DNA of 64,000 nt from NCBI GenBank assembly GCA_022925895.1, contig JAKSYS010000188.1, forward strand, positions 28,725-92,724. Direction: 5' to 3'. Source of the DNA: Fragilaria crotonensis (taxonomy: Eukaryota; Bacillariophyta; Fragilariophyceae; Fragilariales; Fragilariaceae). Below, one piece after another: positions 1 through 10,680 of this stretch. Position 1 is the stretch's first letter; each line of letters starts with the position of its first letter. The notes under the pieces are model-generated. The model ran no database searches, had not been told where the DNA came from, and worked only from the letters and a program-made list of their open reading frames with translations. The position numbers were made by a program, and so were the translations under genes.

Positions 1-361
1 ATCACTTCGGGACAAGTAGGACTTTCAAGGATGGAATCACCAGGTATGCATGGTGGCATTGGAGGAGCAACTACATTGCAATTCTTGGGCTGAAGGGTCA
101 CCGCAAAAGTTGCATTCCTTTGAGCTTACCGGAATCCGCAACTGGAGCCAATAGGAACATCAAACTTGTAGCTAATGCTGACGAATTTGCTCCTTGATGA
201 TTTGTTTGTGTAATTTGAGGAGGTCAATCTGCTTTCATTAGTGTCAAGGTGTCCATATTGACCATCATGGTCAACGCTTTTTCTGAGTTGTAATACTGCT
301 ACACAATTTTGTACTATTAATTGAAAGGATTAATTAAGGCACATGGACCGGTTTGGTAGAC
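1..361 (+). repeat. Dispersed repeat copy A (partial, cut by window edge)
   Basis: This stretch is nearly identical to 9309-9662 in the same orientation, with a few substitutions and a small insertion near 328. It carries the end of an open frame (3-197) rich in aromatic and basic residues, with WWHW near the start and a C-terminus rich in Ala and Asn. The same frame and stop recur in the second copy. Homology stops just after the shared segment CACATGGACCGGTTTGGTAGA (341-361). The left end lies outside the window. I do not recognise the protein; a transposon-derived gene tail is possible. Confidence 0.7.
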
Positions 362-1003
362 TAGAGAGAACACTAGTAGCAGCACTTGGCGACGGAGTAA
401 GAAAAAGGAAGAAAATAGATGTCAATGGTGAGAAACAAGGAAAAAGAGGGAGAAAATTGAAGAAAATTGAAGAAACTTCATTTTTGAATTCTTTACTCCA
501 GTAAGAAAATTATAACTTTTCTGCTGTACTGCAGCCTGCACTACTGTATGCCCTATGCCGCCATGCCCTATGCCCAGGCCACTTTAATAGTGGCATTTTC
601 TGGGAAAAACCACTATTAGCCACTATTAACCTCTCTGGTGGCGCCACTATTAACGATTTTTTAACGTAGAATCCATACTACGGCGCATTTGCACGCCTTA
701 ACTTCACTAGTACAGTACTAGTACAAAGTACACACTTCATTGATCATGACTCCAAACAAGAGCAGCAGACACTGTTCAATGAAGGCCATGCCATTGCATA
801 TGGCCTCACAGTATGTGAGCAAGTGGATGCATAGACAGCACAGTCATTAGTTTCAGTTTCACATCAATTCTATTTACATTTCAGTCATGATGTGAAGACT
901 TTGAGTGGAGGCTTCTTAGCCACTGCATTGATTCCAGGGACATCAATTGTTAAGAGTGACTTCTCCGAAGTAAAGTGAGGAATGATTGCTGAACTGGTCT
1001 TAT

Positions 1004-3636
1004 CTACCACATCGATGTCTTACGAAAGAAGGCAGACGGCTATGCCTCACGCCTTCTCTCGTCCAGGCTGACAGCCAACGATATACGAATCTTTCACCGG
1101 TCGATTTACGTTCCGGCCATGCGATACAGTTTGGCGACGATCGCGGCCGATGAAGAGGCCCTGGCAGGCGTACAACACAGGATCGTTAAGGTGATGCTAC
1201 AAAAATTGCATGTTAACGGCAATCTACCGACGTCAATTCGTCACGGTCCTGTGGAGATGGGAGGCCTCGGAATATATGATCTCAGAACAGAGGCGGGGAT
1301 TGAGGCAATTAAATTTTTTCGCAACTCGATTTATTCTGACTCCGAGCCAGGGAATTTGATTCGAATCAATCTTCAATATTCACAACTGGAGTCCGGGATG
1401 GGAGTGCCTCTGCTTGAATATCCCAATATCCCAATCCCTTATCTTACGCCGACATGGGTTCTCTCGGTTCGACAATTTCTTTCCTGTCATCATATGTCGA
1501 TTACACTAACAGAGTCATACCTCCCATTTCCACAATCACCAACCGAAGATCTCATCATGCAACCCATGCATCTTGCGCGGTATTCGGCGAGTCAACAACG
1601 AGACATAAACTTGGTTCGACTCTATCTACAGGTCACAACTTTGGCGGACCTCACTCATCGTGAGAACTCTTCTAAAATCTCCCTCTCTGCTCTCGACGGA
1701 AAACGATCGGATGATTGGGTCAACAACCCACTCTGGCCTCGACAAGAAGCTCCATCTCCGACTCAACGTCGTTTATGGAAACGATACCTTCGATCCTCGT
1801 ACCTTCGATACGTTCCTTACTGGAAATCCCCACCAAAGTCTCTAGATCTACTCTCCGTGCAAGAAAGGACTCCTCCACCAACATCATCATTTGAGTCTCT
1901 TCATGACTACGTGCGCACCCTGCCCACAACTCAACGTCGACTGCTGGCAGACCTTCAGCAAGACGCATCAGACGTTCAAGTATGGAGGGCTTTTCGATCC
2001 AAGGCGAGGCTGTACATTGCTTCTGACGGTGGACTCGACGGCAACAGAGGAACACACGGATGGGTGATCGCATCGAAAAAGCATATTCTCTTCCGCTGCT
2101 CTGGACCAGTTGACGGATTCGTTTCTACGGAATCCTCCACAAGGAGCGAACTGGCAGGATGTGCATCGTCGCTGCTCTTAGTGGCAATTTTTTCTCGGAT
2201 CTGGGGGATTCGACATCGGTGTTCCTTCCGCTGGATTACTGACAGCAGGTCTGCTAGATCATGAGTCAAAAAATTCGCATTACCGCATTGTAATCCAAGT
2301 AAGATGCCGGACGATGCGGATCTTATTTCCTTGATATCAACGCTCATCAGAGAAATTCGTCGACCACTTCGGCTTGAATGGGTGAAAGGTCACCAAGACT
2401 CCTTGCAATCGTATGAGAAGCTGCCCATTAAGGCCCGTCTAAATATCGACGCGGACTTCCTCGCCACTCGATATCGCAACCGCGGAAGACTTAAGTCATC
2501 ATCGAGTGTGGATCACCAGTCGGGGCAAGGTGTCTCGATTTCGATAAATGGACGGCGTTTGACAAGCAAATACGACTCCTGCATCCGCTATCATATTAAC
2601 GGATATCATCTTCGCCGTTATATGCAGCAGACACACATGTGGTCAGATCAAACATGGGATGACGTGGACTTTGGACTCTTTGGCCAGCATTTTCGGCGTC
2701 TTCGACCTTCGCATCAGGTTGCTTACACATATGAAACGAGTACATGGACAGCTCCCCATCGGGAAACGTCGCTATGATCAGTCGCGGATTAAAGACCCAA
2801 ATTTGAAACTGTGCCCATGCTGCAAAACAAGCGAAGAGACTAGCGACCATCTCCTCCGATGCGAGAACAACCCAGAGCACCTCACGAGTCTTCGACGATT
2901 ACGTCGGGATATCGTTACCGACGATACACACCCAATCAGATACTTGTTGGCGGAAGGGATTGAGCATTGGAGCACATCCTCTCGGAAGTTTACACCCGCT
3001 TTGTCCCAGTATCCTCCTCATCTCCGAGAAGTGATCGAACAGGCACTGGAGTCACAAGAACGAATCGGATGGAGGGAGGCAGCATCCGGATTGTTGAGCC
3101 GACACTGGTCATCCTTAGCATGCTGCGATATACATGAGCACGGTAAACAAGATGCGAGTGCAGGAGCAAAACGATTGCGAACTTGCATCTCGGCCATTTA
3201 TGATCACGTCACACGTATTTGGATCGCTCGAAATGGAGTACTTCATTCGAAAGATGACGACGAACAGAATCAGATAAGGTCTGCGGAAGTTGCCGAAATC
3301 AAGGCTCTTTTTCAAAGTCCTCACCTTTTGCGGTTATGCGATCGTCATCTATGTGACCGATCAATGGAAAGTATCATCAATGGCCCTTCCTCTTTACAAC
3401 GACGATGGATCCGGAAAGTGCGGAGATCAATCGCGGAGAATGAACTTGACGAGGGCAGACAATCTCTCATCACACAGTATTTTGGGTTGCAAACGGGGTA
3501 AGGACATGTCACATATCATCAAAGTATTTTATATAGCTAGTGGAAACTCTCGCGGGTAACCGCCGGGGTGGGGTACACATTCTGGGCCTGCCGGCTCGGA
3601 TGAGGTGTTAACCCGATAATTAGTTTTGTTATTATT
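1004..3636 (+). mobile_element. 5'-truncated non-LTR retrotransposon with (ATT)n tail
   Basis: ATTGCTGAACTGGTCTTAT occurs at 985-1003 and again at 3637-3655, a perfect 19-bp target-site duplication. The insert between starts mid-gene and ends in a TTTTGTTATTATT tail. It encodes the end of a reverse transcriptase, an RNase H domain and a C-terminal cysteine motif. These are hallmarks of target-primed reverse transcription with 5' truncation. The region 3502-3636 after the stop is a GC-rich 3' untranslated region. It sits inside the inverted-repeat element 575-3890, so it is the younger insertion. Confidence 0.85.
1005..3501 (+). pseudogene. RT/RNase H polyprotein remnant of the non-LTR element
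   Basis: The frame is open from the truncation point and begins in the region after the RT palm (YHIDVLRKKADGYASR). An RNase H fold follows: ASDGG near 2023, the STRSELAG glutamate near 2141, ITDSRSA near 2237, then VKGHQD and NIDADFLA near 2380-2465. The C-terminus has CPCC...HLLRC near 2812-2862, a zinc-finger-like motif common at the end of such proteins. Two lesions break it: an in-frame TGA at 2262-2264, probably from TGG, and a one-base frameshift near 2715-2730. The first two thirds of the element, including the RT catalytic YxDD, are missing, so it cannot move by itself. Confidence 0.85.
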
Positions 3637-3899
3637 ATTGCTGAACTGGTCTTATAGACTTTCTTTTGGTGGATGGCATTCTGCATTCTACTACATTCCA
3701 AGCAGTTTACAATGCTTCAATCCAGCGTATTCCTACTGTAGACTACTACTTGTACCTGTGGCTCCTACTGTAGTAGTGTTTCCGGCCTACACTGGCACGT
3801 GACCACTATTAGCCACTATTAACTTTCTGACGGCGCCACTATTAGCTTAATAGTGGTAATAGTGGCGTCCGCCACTATTAAAGTGGCCTGCCTACTGCC

Positions 3900-4711
3900 T
3901 ATGCCCCTATGCCCTATGCGGATTGCGGATCCAATCAAACCGTACTGGCGTATGCATACGACATCGTACAATGCCGTACCCCGCAGTACTCTGGACTCTG
4001 GGGATTTCGTAACGCGCCATACTGATCAGCCAGTATATCTTCGGACTTAAGTACACGGTATGTATCATACAACGGTAGTACGTCAGAAATCATTCAATCT
4101 TCCGGTACTACATAGAGTAGTACGTCAGAAATCATTCAATCTCCCGTCTAAATACAGTACGTACCTGGAACCTGGAACGGTAGTCCATGATCATCGGAAC
4201 AAAAACGACGATGTGCTCACTCTCCTGTCATGTTGTCATACATGCATCATGTATGCCATACTCCAAGAAATCGTAGCTTGACTTGATCCACCTGGATTGC
4301 AAACTGGGGAGATCAACGGTACTCGAATAGGATTTTCCCACAACGGTTGTGATGTTCTTATCTGCACTTGAAACAGTTGAAACCAAGATAAAGCTTTTCA
4401 TAACAACGTTCCTGTGAGACCAGGTTCAAATGACTTTGCATTTCACTTCTATTCACATATTCTTGATTCTGAAGCCATTCAACAATCTTCCATGCAGGGG
4501 AGAGTGGCGATTAGCGATCTCTGATGGTTGTATTGAGACCTGTGTATGCTGGATTCTGACTGAACGTGATTTCTTTTGCAATACATAACGTAGTTTAACG
4601 GTATCTGGGGGTATAGACTTCTGCAACATACAACCAATTCGATATCGCCTTGTGAATGTTTTCCACCAATGTAGTTTTGGCAATCATAAGCCACTAAATA
4701 TGCGCCGATAT
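3900..4711. other. Intergenic region
   Basis: No coding frame is convincing here. A 25-bp direct repeat, the element TAGTACGTCAGAAATCATTC plus five more bases, lies at 4076-4100 and 4118-4142. The rest is AT-moderate sequence downstream of the nonaspanin gene and probably holds its 3' untranslated region. Confidence 0.5.
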
Positions 4712-6916
4712 TTAATCCACCTTGACGGCGCCATAAATGATTCGATTGAACCAAAACGATGCCAAAACTCCCACCGAACCGCAAAAGAGTCCAAAGCAGC
4801 CGGAAATCGTGATCATATAAGTCATATACACAACGAACGGCAAGACTCCAACCAGCTCAAGTCTTGAGAACAGCAAGAACCATATCGAGTAGAGCAAAAG
4901 ATATACGCCAGCGGAGGCGCAGTTCCAGAACGATTTCCACCACCAGCGGTGATCTTCGGAACGAAGCTGGAGGTATGTCGTAGCGACTGCAACTTGGGCG
5001 CAAGTTGCTGTCAAGATCAACATAACGAGCAACAAGGATCTCACGACAAAGAAGGGTTGATTTAACCAGAGAGCCGGCATGACATTGGCCATTTCGGAAG
5101 AAACGCTGGCGAAAGGAAGCACGCCGCCGAGTACCACAGTAATGCATGGGTTGACGTGCCACGGCACGTTGTCTGGAACGACGCGGGCGACCTGTTCGGT
5201 CTTGACAGGGACCTGGATCTTATCAGCCCGGTGTCCAAAGTAGGAGCCCACAAAGACAAAAGGGGCGGAAACGCAACACCAGCGAGCAAAAAGCGAAACG
5301 AGAGTGACGAAGGCAACGAATGCGCTCGATCCTGCGGAGAAACGAACGATGTTGAGGACGGCAAAGATTGCTACATGGGATGCAGAGAGGGCGATCGCAG
5401 TGTAAACAATGTTCATCTTCGACGCCTTGGCTTCGCAGAACTTGTAGAGACGTGCGGAAATATATCCCGCAACCGATCCTGAAAGAAGGTATAGACCGAG
5501 GATTGTCGTCAAGGTCTGTTCCTTGTTCAGGGGGGCAATCACTGCAGCAGAACAAATTATGCCGAAAAAGACGGCACATCCAAGCTGCGCTCCAGCCCCA
5601 ACGGCGACGGACAGCATCATTGGCCATGTGGAAGGGGGTCTGAAGACATCACCGCGGACCACCGTCCATCCAGTTTCGTCGTGACTTTCCTCGACGGTTT
5701 GCATCTCGTTAAATGCAGCGATGTCCTTACGGAGAGTGCGAATCATAATGATTGCGATGGCACCGGTGAGGATAAGCACACTCGTGAGAGAGCTGACCAA
5801 CTGGAAGTAGTGAGTGTCGTCATCCGGCCATACAAGAACGTAGACATCCCAGCGATCCGCCCATGGCAAATCAGAGGCCACCCACTGAACTTCATAACTA
5901 TACAAGACTTTGAAATCGCCACCATAGAATGAAGTGCGAAGAGGCATATACGTGCTTGGGTTGTTGACAACATCTGGAGCATCCTCGCCATTACAGGTCG
6001 AAATCTTGGTGGATGACGTGAGTTCGTCAGTTTGTACATCGTGATGAATACTGACTGGATTGACATCAAATCCTATAATGCGAACTCCCTCAAACGTCGA
6101 TGGATCTTCACGGTAGGTGATGGTGAATCGCAAGTGATTGTAGAGGTAAAATTCATCATTCTTGAGTCCAGTGTAGCTTGGGGGTGCCTTGAATCCCACA
6201 GGATACCCGCGAATGGCATAGTTCAATTCCTTGCTTCTCATGAGAACAGGAAGTTGGTCCAAAGTGAAATGAACACGGTACTGAAGCTCGACGAGCTCCC
6301 TCATCCAGCGCACCTTTTCTGGTGATAGGGATACCAAACAGAGCGGTGTGCATCCCTTGTCCTGCTTGACCTTGAGCGGGAAGGGAGCTTGTGGGTTATC
6401 ATCATGACCCTGCAAGAGAGCGCTCAGGGTATGAAAACCTCGGTTGGATTTGAGAAAAGGTGGTTGGCAAACTGGAAGATCGTAGAATTCAACGGGGATT
6501 TGTGCTCTGCGCGACTCGACGAGATTAGCGTACATGACGATATCTTCCGACTCTTGATATTCCTTTGGAGAAACCCCAGGGAATATGATTGACGCCAAAG
6601 ATGCTTCCTTCGTTCTCCACAATCCCTTCCTCTTTTTGCTTCGTAGACGATAGTTTCGCATTGCAGCAGCCTCGTGCGTGTTGCTGACTTCATCAATGCC
6701 TTGCTCTTGAAGTCCTACGTAAAGAGCGGCGTCTCGTTTGTTTATGCGCTTTACATGGGAACGAGTCAACGAGTCACTTGAAGTCTTAATTCCCAGTAAG
6801 GAAATTCCAGTACGAGTAAAAGTTTCAACCACATCTTCGGCGATGACTTTATCACCGGATTCCAACAACAACAGCATGCTTGAAAGTGCGAGGACGGCAA
6901 AACTGTGCTTATTCAT
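4712..6916 (-). CDS. Nonaspanin (TM9SF family) multispanning membrane protein
   Basis: This 734-residue protein has the TM9SF plan. There is an N-terminal signal peptide (about 1-26), a long luminal domain with a PGVxPxxY motif and an LPVCQPP segment, then about nine hydrophobic helices from residue 370 to the end. The conserved PWHVNP segment and the WWWKSF segment before the last helices are present. The C-terminus ends in KVD, matching the family KxD/E signal for COPI binding and Golgi retention. Family members act in endosome/Golgi sorting of transmembrane cargo and in phagocytosis. The gene is one uninterrupted exon. The ATG at 6916 gives an immediate signal peptide, so the start is well supported. 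The luminal domain is longer and more divergent than in animal and yeast members. Confidence 0.93.
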   Translation of the reverse strand: MNKHSFAVLALSSMLLLLESGDKVIAEDVVETFTRTGISLLGIKTSSDSLTRSHVKRINKRDAALYVGLQEQGIDEVSNTHEAAAMRNYRLRSKKRKGLWRTKEASLASIIFPGVSPKEYQESEDIVMYANLVESRRAQIPVEFYDLPVCQPPFLKSNRGFHTLSALLQGHDDNPQAPFPLKVKQDKGCTPLCLVSLSPEKVRWMRELVELQYRVHFTLDQLPVLMRSKELNYAIRGYPVGFKAPPSYTGLKNDEFYLYNHLRFTITYREDPSTFEGVRIIGFDVNPVSIHHDVQTDELTSSTKISTCNGEDAPDVVNNPSTYMPLRTSFYGGDFKVLYSYEVQWVASDLPWADRWDVYVLVWPDDDTHYFQLVSSLTSVLILTGAIAIIMIRTLRKDIAAFNEMQTVEESHDETGWTVVRGDVFRPPSTWPMMLSVAVGAGAQLGCAVFFGIICSAAVIAPLNKEQTLTTILGLYLLSGSVAGYISARLYKFCEAKASKMNIVYTAIALSASHVAIFAVLNIVRFSAGSSAFVAFVTLVSLFARWCCVSAPFVFVGSYFGHRADKIQVPVKTEQVARVVPDNVPWHVNPCITVVLGGVLPFASVSSEMANVMPALWLNQPFFVVRSLLLVMLILTATCAQVAVATTYLQLRSEDHRWWWKSFWNCASAGVYLLLYSIWFLLFSRLELVGVLPFVVYMTYMITISGCFGLFCGSVGVLASFWFNRIIYGAVKVD

Positions 6917-7800
6917 GGTAAAGTGTTGGATTCTCTTCTACATAAACTTGATCCCAAAATCTTAGAGCGAATTTGAGAAGTGTTCAAGATTGTGTCCAAG
7001 TGCTTGGAGTATACGTAATACGTAGCATGCAAACGATGAACTACGCTACCAGGTATTCATACTCGTACCACTGGTTGCGTATGCTCTGATATGTATCTAC
7101 GGTACTACGGTAGTAGAGTCATGGTGCAACGCACCATACGGAAGAACCTACTACAGTACCGGTAGCTCTCCATTACATGATCACACATGAAAGCAGATTC
7201 GATCAAATGATACATATCATATAATATCATATATTCATGTATGCATGCGTTCTTCTACCACGTACTGGTAGTGTGCATGTTAGTACCAAACACTGGATGT
7301 AGTACAAGTGTACAATTAGTACAGTCATCTCAACCCACTAGAGACCATTCGGCCTGTTAAGGAGTGTACCGATTACTGGTTATGAGCCGTATTTCGACCC
7401 TAAATTTAACGTCTTCTCAGAAATGCATCCTACGTCTTCTGGGCAAAACATTTAAAAAAATTCTTTAAGTAAATCGCCGGCCTTGATCACTGTTCCATTA
7501 GCGCGCATTTTAGTAGGCTCGAGCTCTCGAGCTAATCTCCGTTCCATCACTCAGATGCCGTACTTGTAATACTGTGATGATTGACAATGATAATGACACA
7601 CCTAAGGCAGCCACCGTTGTCAACAGTTGAATGCACATCAAACCAGCTAGTAGCTAGGCATCTAAGAAATATTAAGCAGCAGCTAATTGCAGAATTACAT
7701 CATCCGCAGTGGATTCTTCCAAAATACTCGATCATCAGAGGTGGACCAACCAGACATCTTGGACAAGACTTGTTCCGACACTGCCGCCGGCGGTAGTATT
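6917..7800. other. Intergenic region upstream of the nonaspanin gene
   Basis: No gene is recognisable. About 60 bp at 6955-7015 (AATCTTAGAGCGAAT... to CTTGGAGTA) resembles 9706-9765, so a degenerate dispersed repeat lies close to the nonaspanin start. The middle is rich in GTAC-containing words and TATCATA runs. It should contain the nonaspanin promoter, but no specific element can be named. Confidence 0.4.
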
Positions 7801-7859
7801 TATGCCAAAACAAGGTCGTGGGCAGCTCGGCGTCGTTGACGTTTGTCATTCGCATTCTC

Positions 7860-8272
7860 GCCGTTTACAGAGTCTCCTCCCTTGCTTTCCCTTTCTGGAG
7901 TCATGATCGTTGTCACCTCGTCCTTTATATCCCTCCTGCAATTGCCATACTAGCCAGTACTGTCGTAATCGCCCTTCTTGCCATTTTTAGAGTCTCCTCC
8001 CTTCTTTCCCTTTCCGGCCGGAGCCATTGTCATCACCTCCTTTTCCTCTGTTGCCCTTACCACACATCGCCCTTCCTGTCCATTCCAGAGTCTCCTCCTC
8101 CCTTTCCATTTCCGGATCCATCGTCGTCACCTCCTTGCTCCTTTGATGCCTCCCTTCTTGTTGCCCTTCCATAGTCATCATTGTCGTCGTCGCCGTCGCC
8201 GTCGCCCTTCTGTCCTTTCCCGATTCACCTCCCTTCCCTTTCCGGAATCATCATCATCGTCGTCGTAAACAA
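7860..8272. repeat. Degenerate pyrimidine-rich tandem repeat
   Basis: The plus strand is strongly C+T biased. Units beginning AGAGTCTCCTCC, continuing with CCCTTTCC and ending in TC(G/A)TCACCTC(C), start at about 7869, 7989 and 8087, with a fourth more degenerate copy near 8218. Spacing is roughly 98-120 bp. It ends in (CGTCGC)n and (CAT CGT)n runs. Open frames here encode only Pro/Ser/Leu-rich or Gly/Glu-rich low-complexity peptides and are not credible genes. Confidence 0.6.
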
Positions 8273-9308
8273 GCAACCACTTCGCTCATTACAAGCTAGT
8301 GTTTTCAGTGTGTGTTGCACTAAGACCTTGAAATTCTCGATGATCCAGAATTTTCGCTCGCCTACAGCCTACGTAGGAATTAGTATGTTTCTATTTTTAT
8401 TCCACGTGGAGATATCGATTTGAGGCGCAAATCGACTTCGTCAAAAAGCCGAACTTCGAAAAGCCCGTGCACATGCTCATTCCTCGAACCCCAATGAGTA
8501 CAGTGGTGCACTGCCTTATCGAAGTTCGAAGGATAGGATGAGATATTGTGCATTCAATAAATGCAAAAACCGTTATCGACTCTGGGATATAGAATATTTT
8601 TGGAAAGCATACAAAAAATGAAGTCGTAACGGTCATTTACCGAGAGGCCGGCTGGATCGGTACACGGCTTAATGGGTTGAATGGTCTCTAGTGCATCCAG
8701 TGCAAATGTTGAAGCACGACTCAGAAACTGGCAGCTGACAATACAGCGTATATCATCGACAATGCCTTGAACCTTGAACACTATGCGGATGACCTTTCAT
8801 TCAGGTACTATTGTAAGAAATGAATGGCAAGTTGGATTTACCGGATCATTGTCAGAGTAGGTAGAGGTAGTATATAGTATACCAACTGACTGCTGGTGGG
8901 TAAATGAACCATCTTCTACAACCCACTCAATGGCGGAGGAGAAAAGGAATCCAGAATCTTGTGGTTCATCAGTTGCTTGGAACTTCTGAAAGGGTGCATG
9001 GTTTAAATATTTAGTTGCTCAATAATGTTTGTCGTGGAGTTATGAAACAAAATCTCAAACTAAAAATAGTACTACATGTTGTTCATTGAAATGCATTATT
9101 GATCATGATGGCGTCACATTGTCCACAGCTAGCAATGTACAAATCCAATTGAGCTTATGTGTGGCAGAAATGATACTCATGTCATTCTTGCTGAAGCAAA
9201 GGCTGGTGAGAATGGGATCCAAGCAATCTCAACCTGTGAGTGAGTAGCTGTGGCAGCTGCAACAGCTGTGACATGAAGAAGAATGTTGTTTCAATCTTTC
9301 TACAACAA
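8273..9308. other. Unassigned intergenic sequence
   Basis: Only short frames are present (up to 79 codons) and none is recognised. GAACTTCGA near 8452 and TCGAAGTTC near 8519 form a 9-bp inverted pair. The end of this stretch leads without a visible border into repeat copy B at 9309, so part of it may belong to the same repeat family. Confidence 0.35.
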
Positions 9309-9662
9309 GATCACTTCGGGACAAGTAGGACTTTCAAGGATGGAATCACCAGATATACATGGTGGCATTGGAGGAGCAACTACATTGCAATTCTTGGGCT
9401 GAAGGGTCACCGCAAAAGTTGCATTCCTTTGAGCTTACCGGAATCCGCAACTGGAGCCAATAGGAACATCAAACTTGTAGCTAATGCTGACAAATTTGCT
9501 CCTTGATGATTTGTTCGTGTAATTTGAGGAGGTCAATCTGCTTTTATTAGTGTCAAGATGTCCATATTGACCATCACGGTCAACGCTGTTTCTGAGTTGT
9601 AATACTGCTGCTACACAATTTTGTACTATTAATTGAAAGGCACATGGACCGGTTTGGTAGAT
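9309..9662 (+). repeat. Dispersed repeat copy B
   Basis: This is the second copy of the repeat at 1-361. It contains the same C-terminal reading frame, which here is open back to 9240 and ends at 9506 with the same residues except Asp/Glu to Lys near the end. Differences from copy A are scattered substitutions and one small deletion. Conservation of frame and stop suggests a transposon or gene-family 3' end rather than random satellite DNA. The product is unknown. Confidence 0.7.
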
Positions 9663-10680
9663 GCTAAACTTGTGATGAATTCTTTTGAAAACTTGAAACC
9701 AACAAAATCTTGGAGCGAATATGAAGTGTGTCGAGTTTGTGTCAAAATACTCGGAGTACAGTGTATGTGAACAATCAAACTATGTACAGTAACTCGAACC
9801 ACCCATTAGGTACAAACAGCCATTATATCATACATCATACTCCGTATATAATATGCTTTGATATGTATCAAATGTAAATGATGGGTTACCTACAGTGGTT
9901 GCCTTGTAGCCCATTTTTGCCCCAATCTCCCCGTACGTTGCACTCAATAAAGACAAGCGTTTGTTGAAGACATGTGAAGAACAGGCAGGATAATGGATAT
10001 TCAATACTAGGACGGCTACATGCATAATAATATGTGCTTCCACCGGTGTCACGAAACATTTCCATAAGAATGCACTATTTGTGTCCCACTTAATGCTATT
10101 GCCAATCACACTGCTCCATTGAGGTGCCTGCTGGTTCCTGATAATGGCCTGCTAAGGTCTTGAGTGCATGAAATGGTGATAGAAGCAAGGACACCACATG
10201 CTCTGTCTTTGTTGACGGGATGTCACTATCCATCAGCCAGAGGTAGTAGCATAACATGGCATGTGAAATGTGAAGTAATCGGTGACTGTAATTCTGGTCT
10301 TGGAGGGCTTGCTGGTTTTGTGACGAGTCTTGTGTCAATTACAATTCCGGGTGCAATGGTACTTCTGTGGTTCACTGGCAGTGCGTTCTCTACTGTACTA
10401 TAGTACCGACTAACGCCACCTCAGACGCACCGACGCACCAACACAGATGAGCAGGTCATCGGAGCATCCATTGAATACAGACATACTCCTATATCATATA
10501 TGGTACGGAGTACGTCTCGATTCAAGCTGTAGTAGGCGCGCAATGCATCGTTCGACACCGTACTCCAGTACTAATAGCCATCCAGTACCACCAGTAGTGA
10601 GTATGGTGAGATGCATGCTTCAGTAACCACATGATCATCATTTAATCTCATCTGAATCGGAACAAAAACGAAATGTGACC
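9663..10680. other. Intergenic region before the carrier gene
   Basis: 9706-9765 is a degenerate copy of 6955-7015. No frame above 93 codons exists and none is recognised. The last 300 bp are rich in GTAC words and presumably carry the carrier promoter. Confidence 0.35.

Larger units (their letters stand above)
575..3890. mobile_element. hAT-like inverted-repeat element interrupted by a retrotransposon
   Basis: The outer 20 bp at 575-594 (CAGGCCACTTTAATAGTGGC) is exactly inverted at 3871-3890. Both ends hold further copies of CCACTATTA as subterminal repeats. The flanks read CCTATGCC (567-574) and CCTACTGCC (3891-3899), an 8-bp target duplication if one base was gained on the right. CAGG ends with an 8-bp duplication are typical of hAT elements. 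Removing the inserted retrotransposon (one target copy plus 1004-3636) leaves about 660 bp with no coding frame, so this is a non-autonomous MITE-like element. The family is inferred from ends only. Confidence 0.65.

Noticed and set aside
5156-5643. Overlapping frames of about 100 codons inside the nonaspanin gene
   Set aside because: They are antisense or out-of-frame shadows of a well-supported gene.
7709-8272. Pro/Ser/Leu-rich and Gly/Glu-rich frames
   Set aside because: They are produced by the pyrimidine-rich tandem repeat; composition is low complexity and there is no domain.
9828-10403. Frames of 79-93 codons on both strands
   Set aside because: There is no recognisable motif, no support from neighbouring repeats, and lengths are expected by chance.
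10675-10680. Upstream GTG start for the carrier, and similar TTG/GTG starts at 14814, 17938, 19111, 36154, 53026 and 59289
   Set aside because: Nuclear eukaryotic genes start at ATG; the first in-frame ATG was used in each case.
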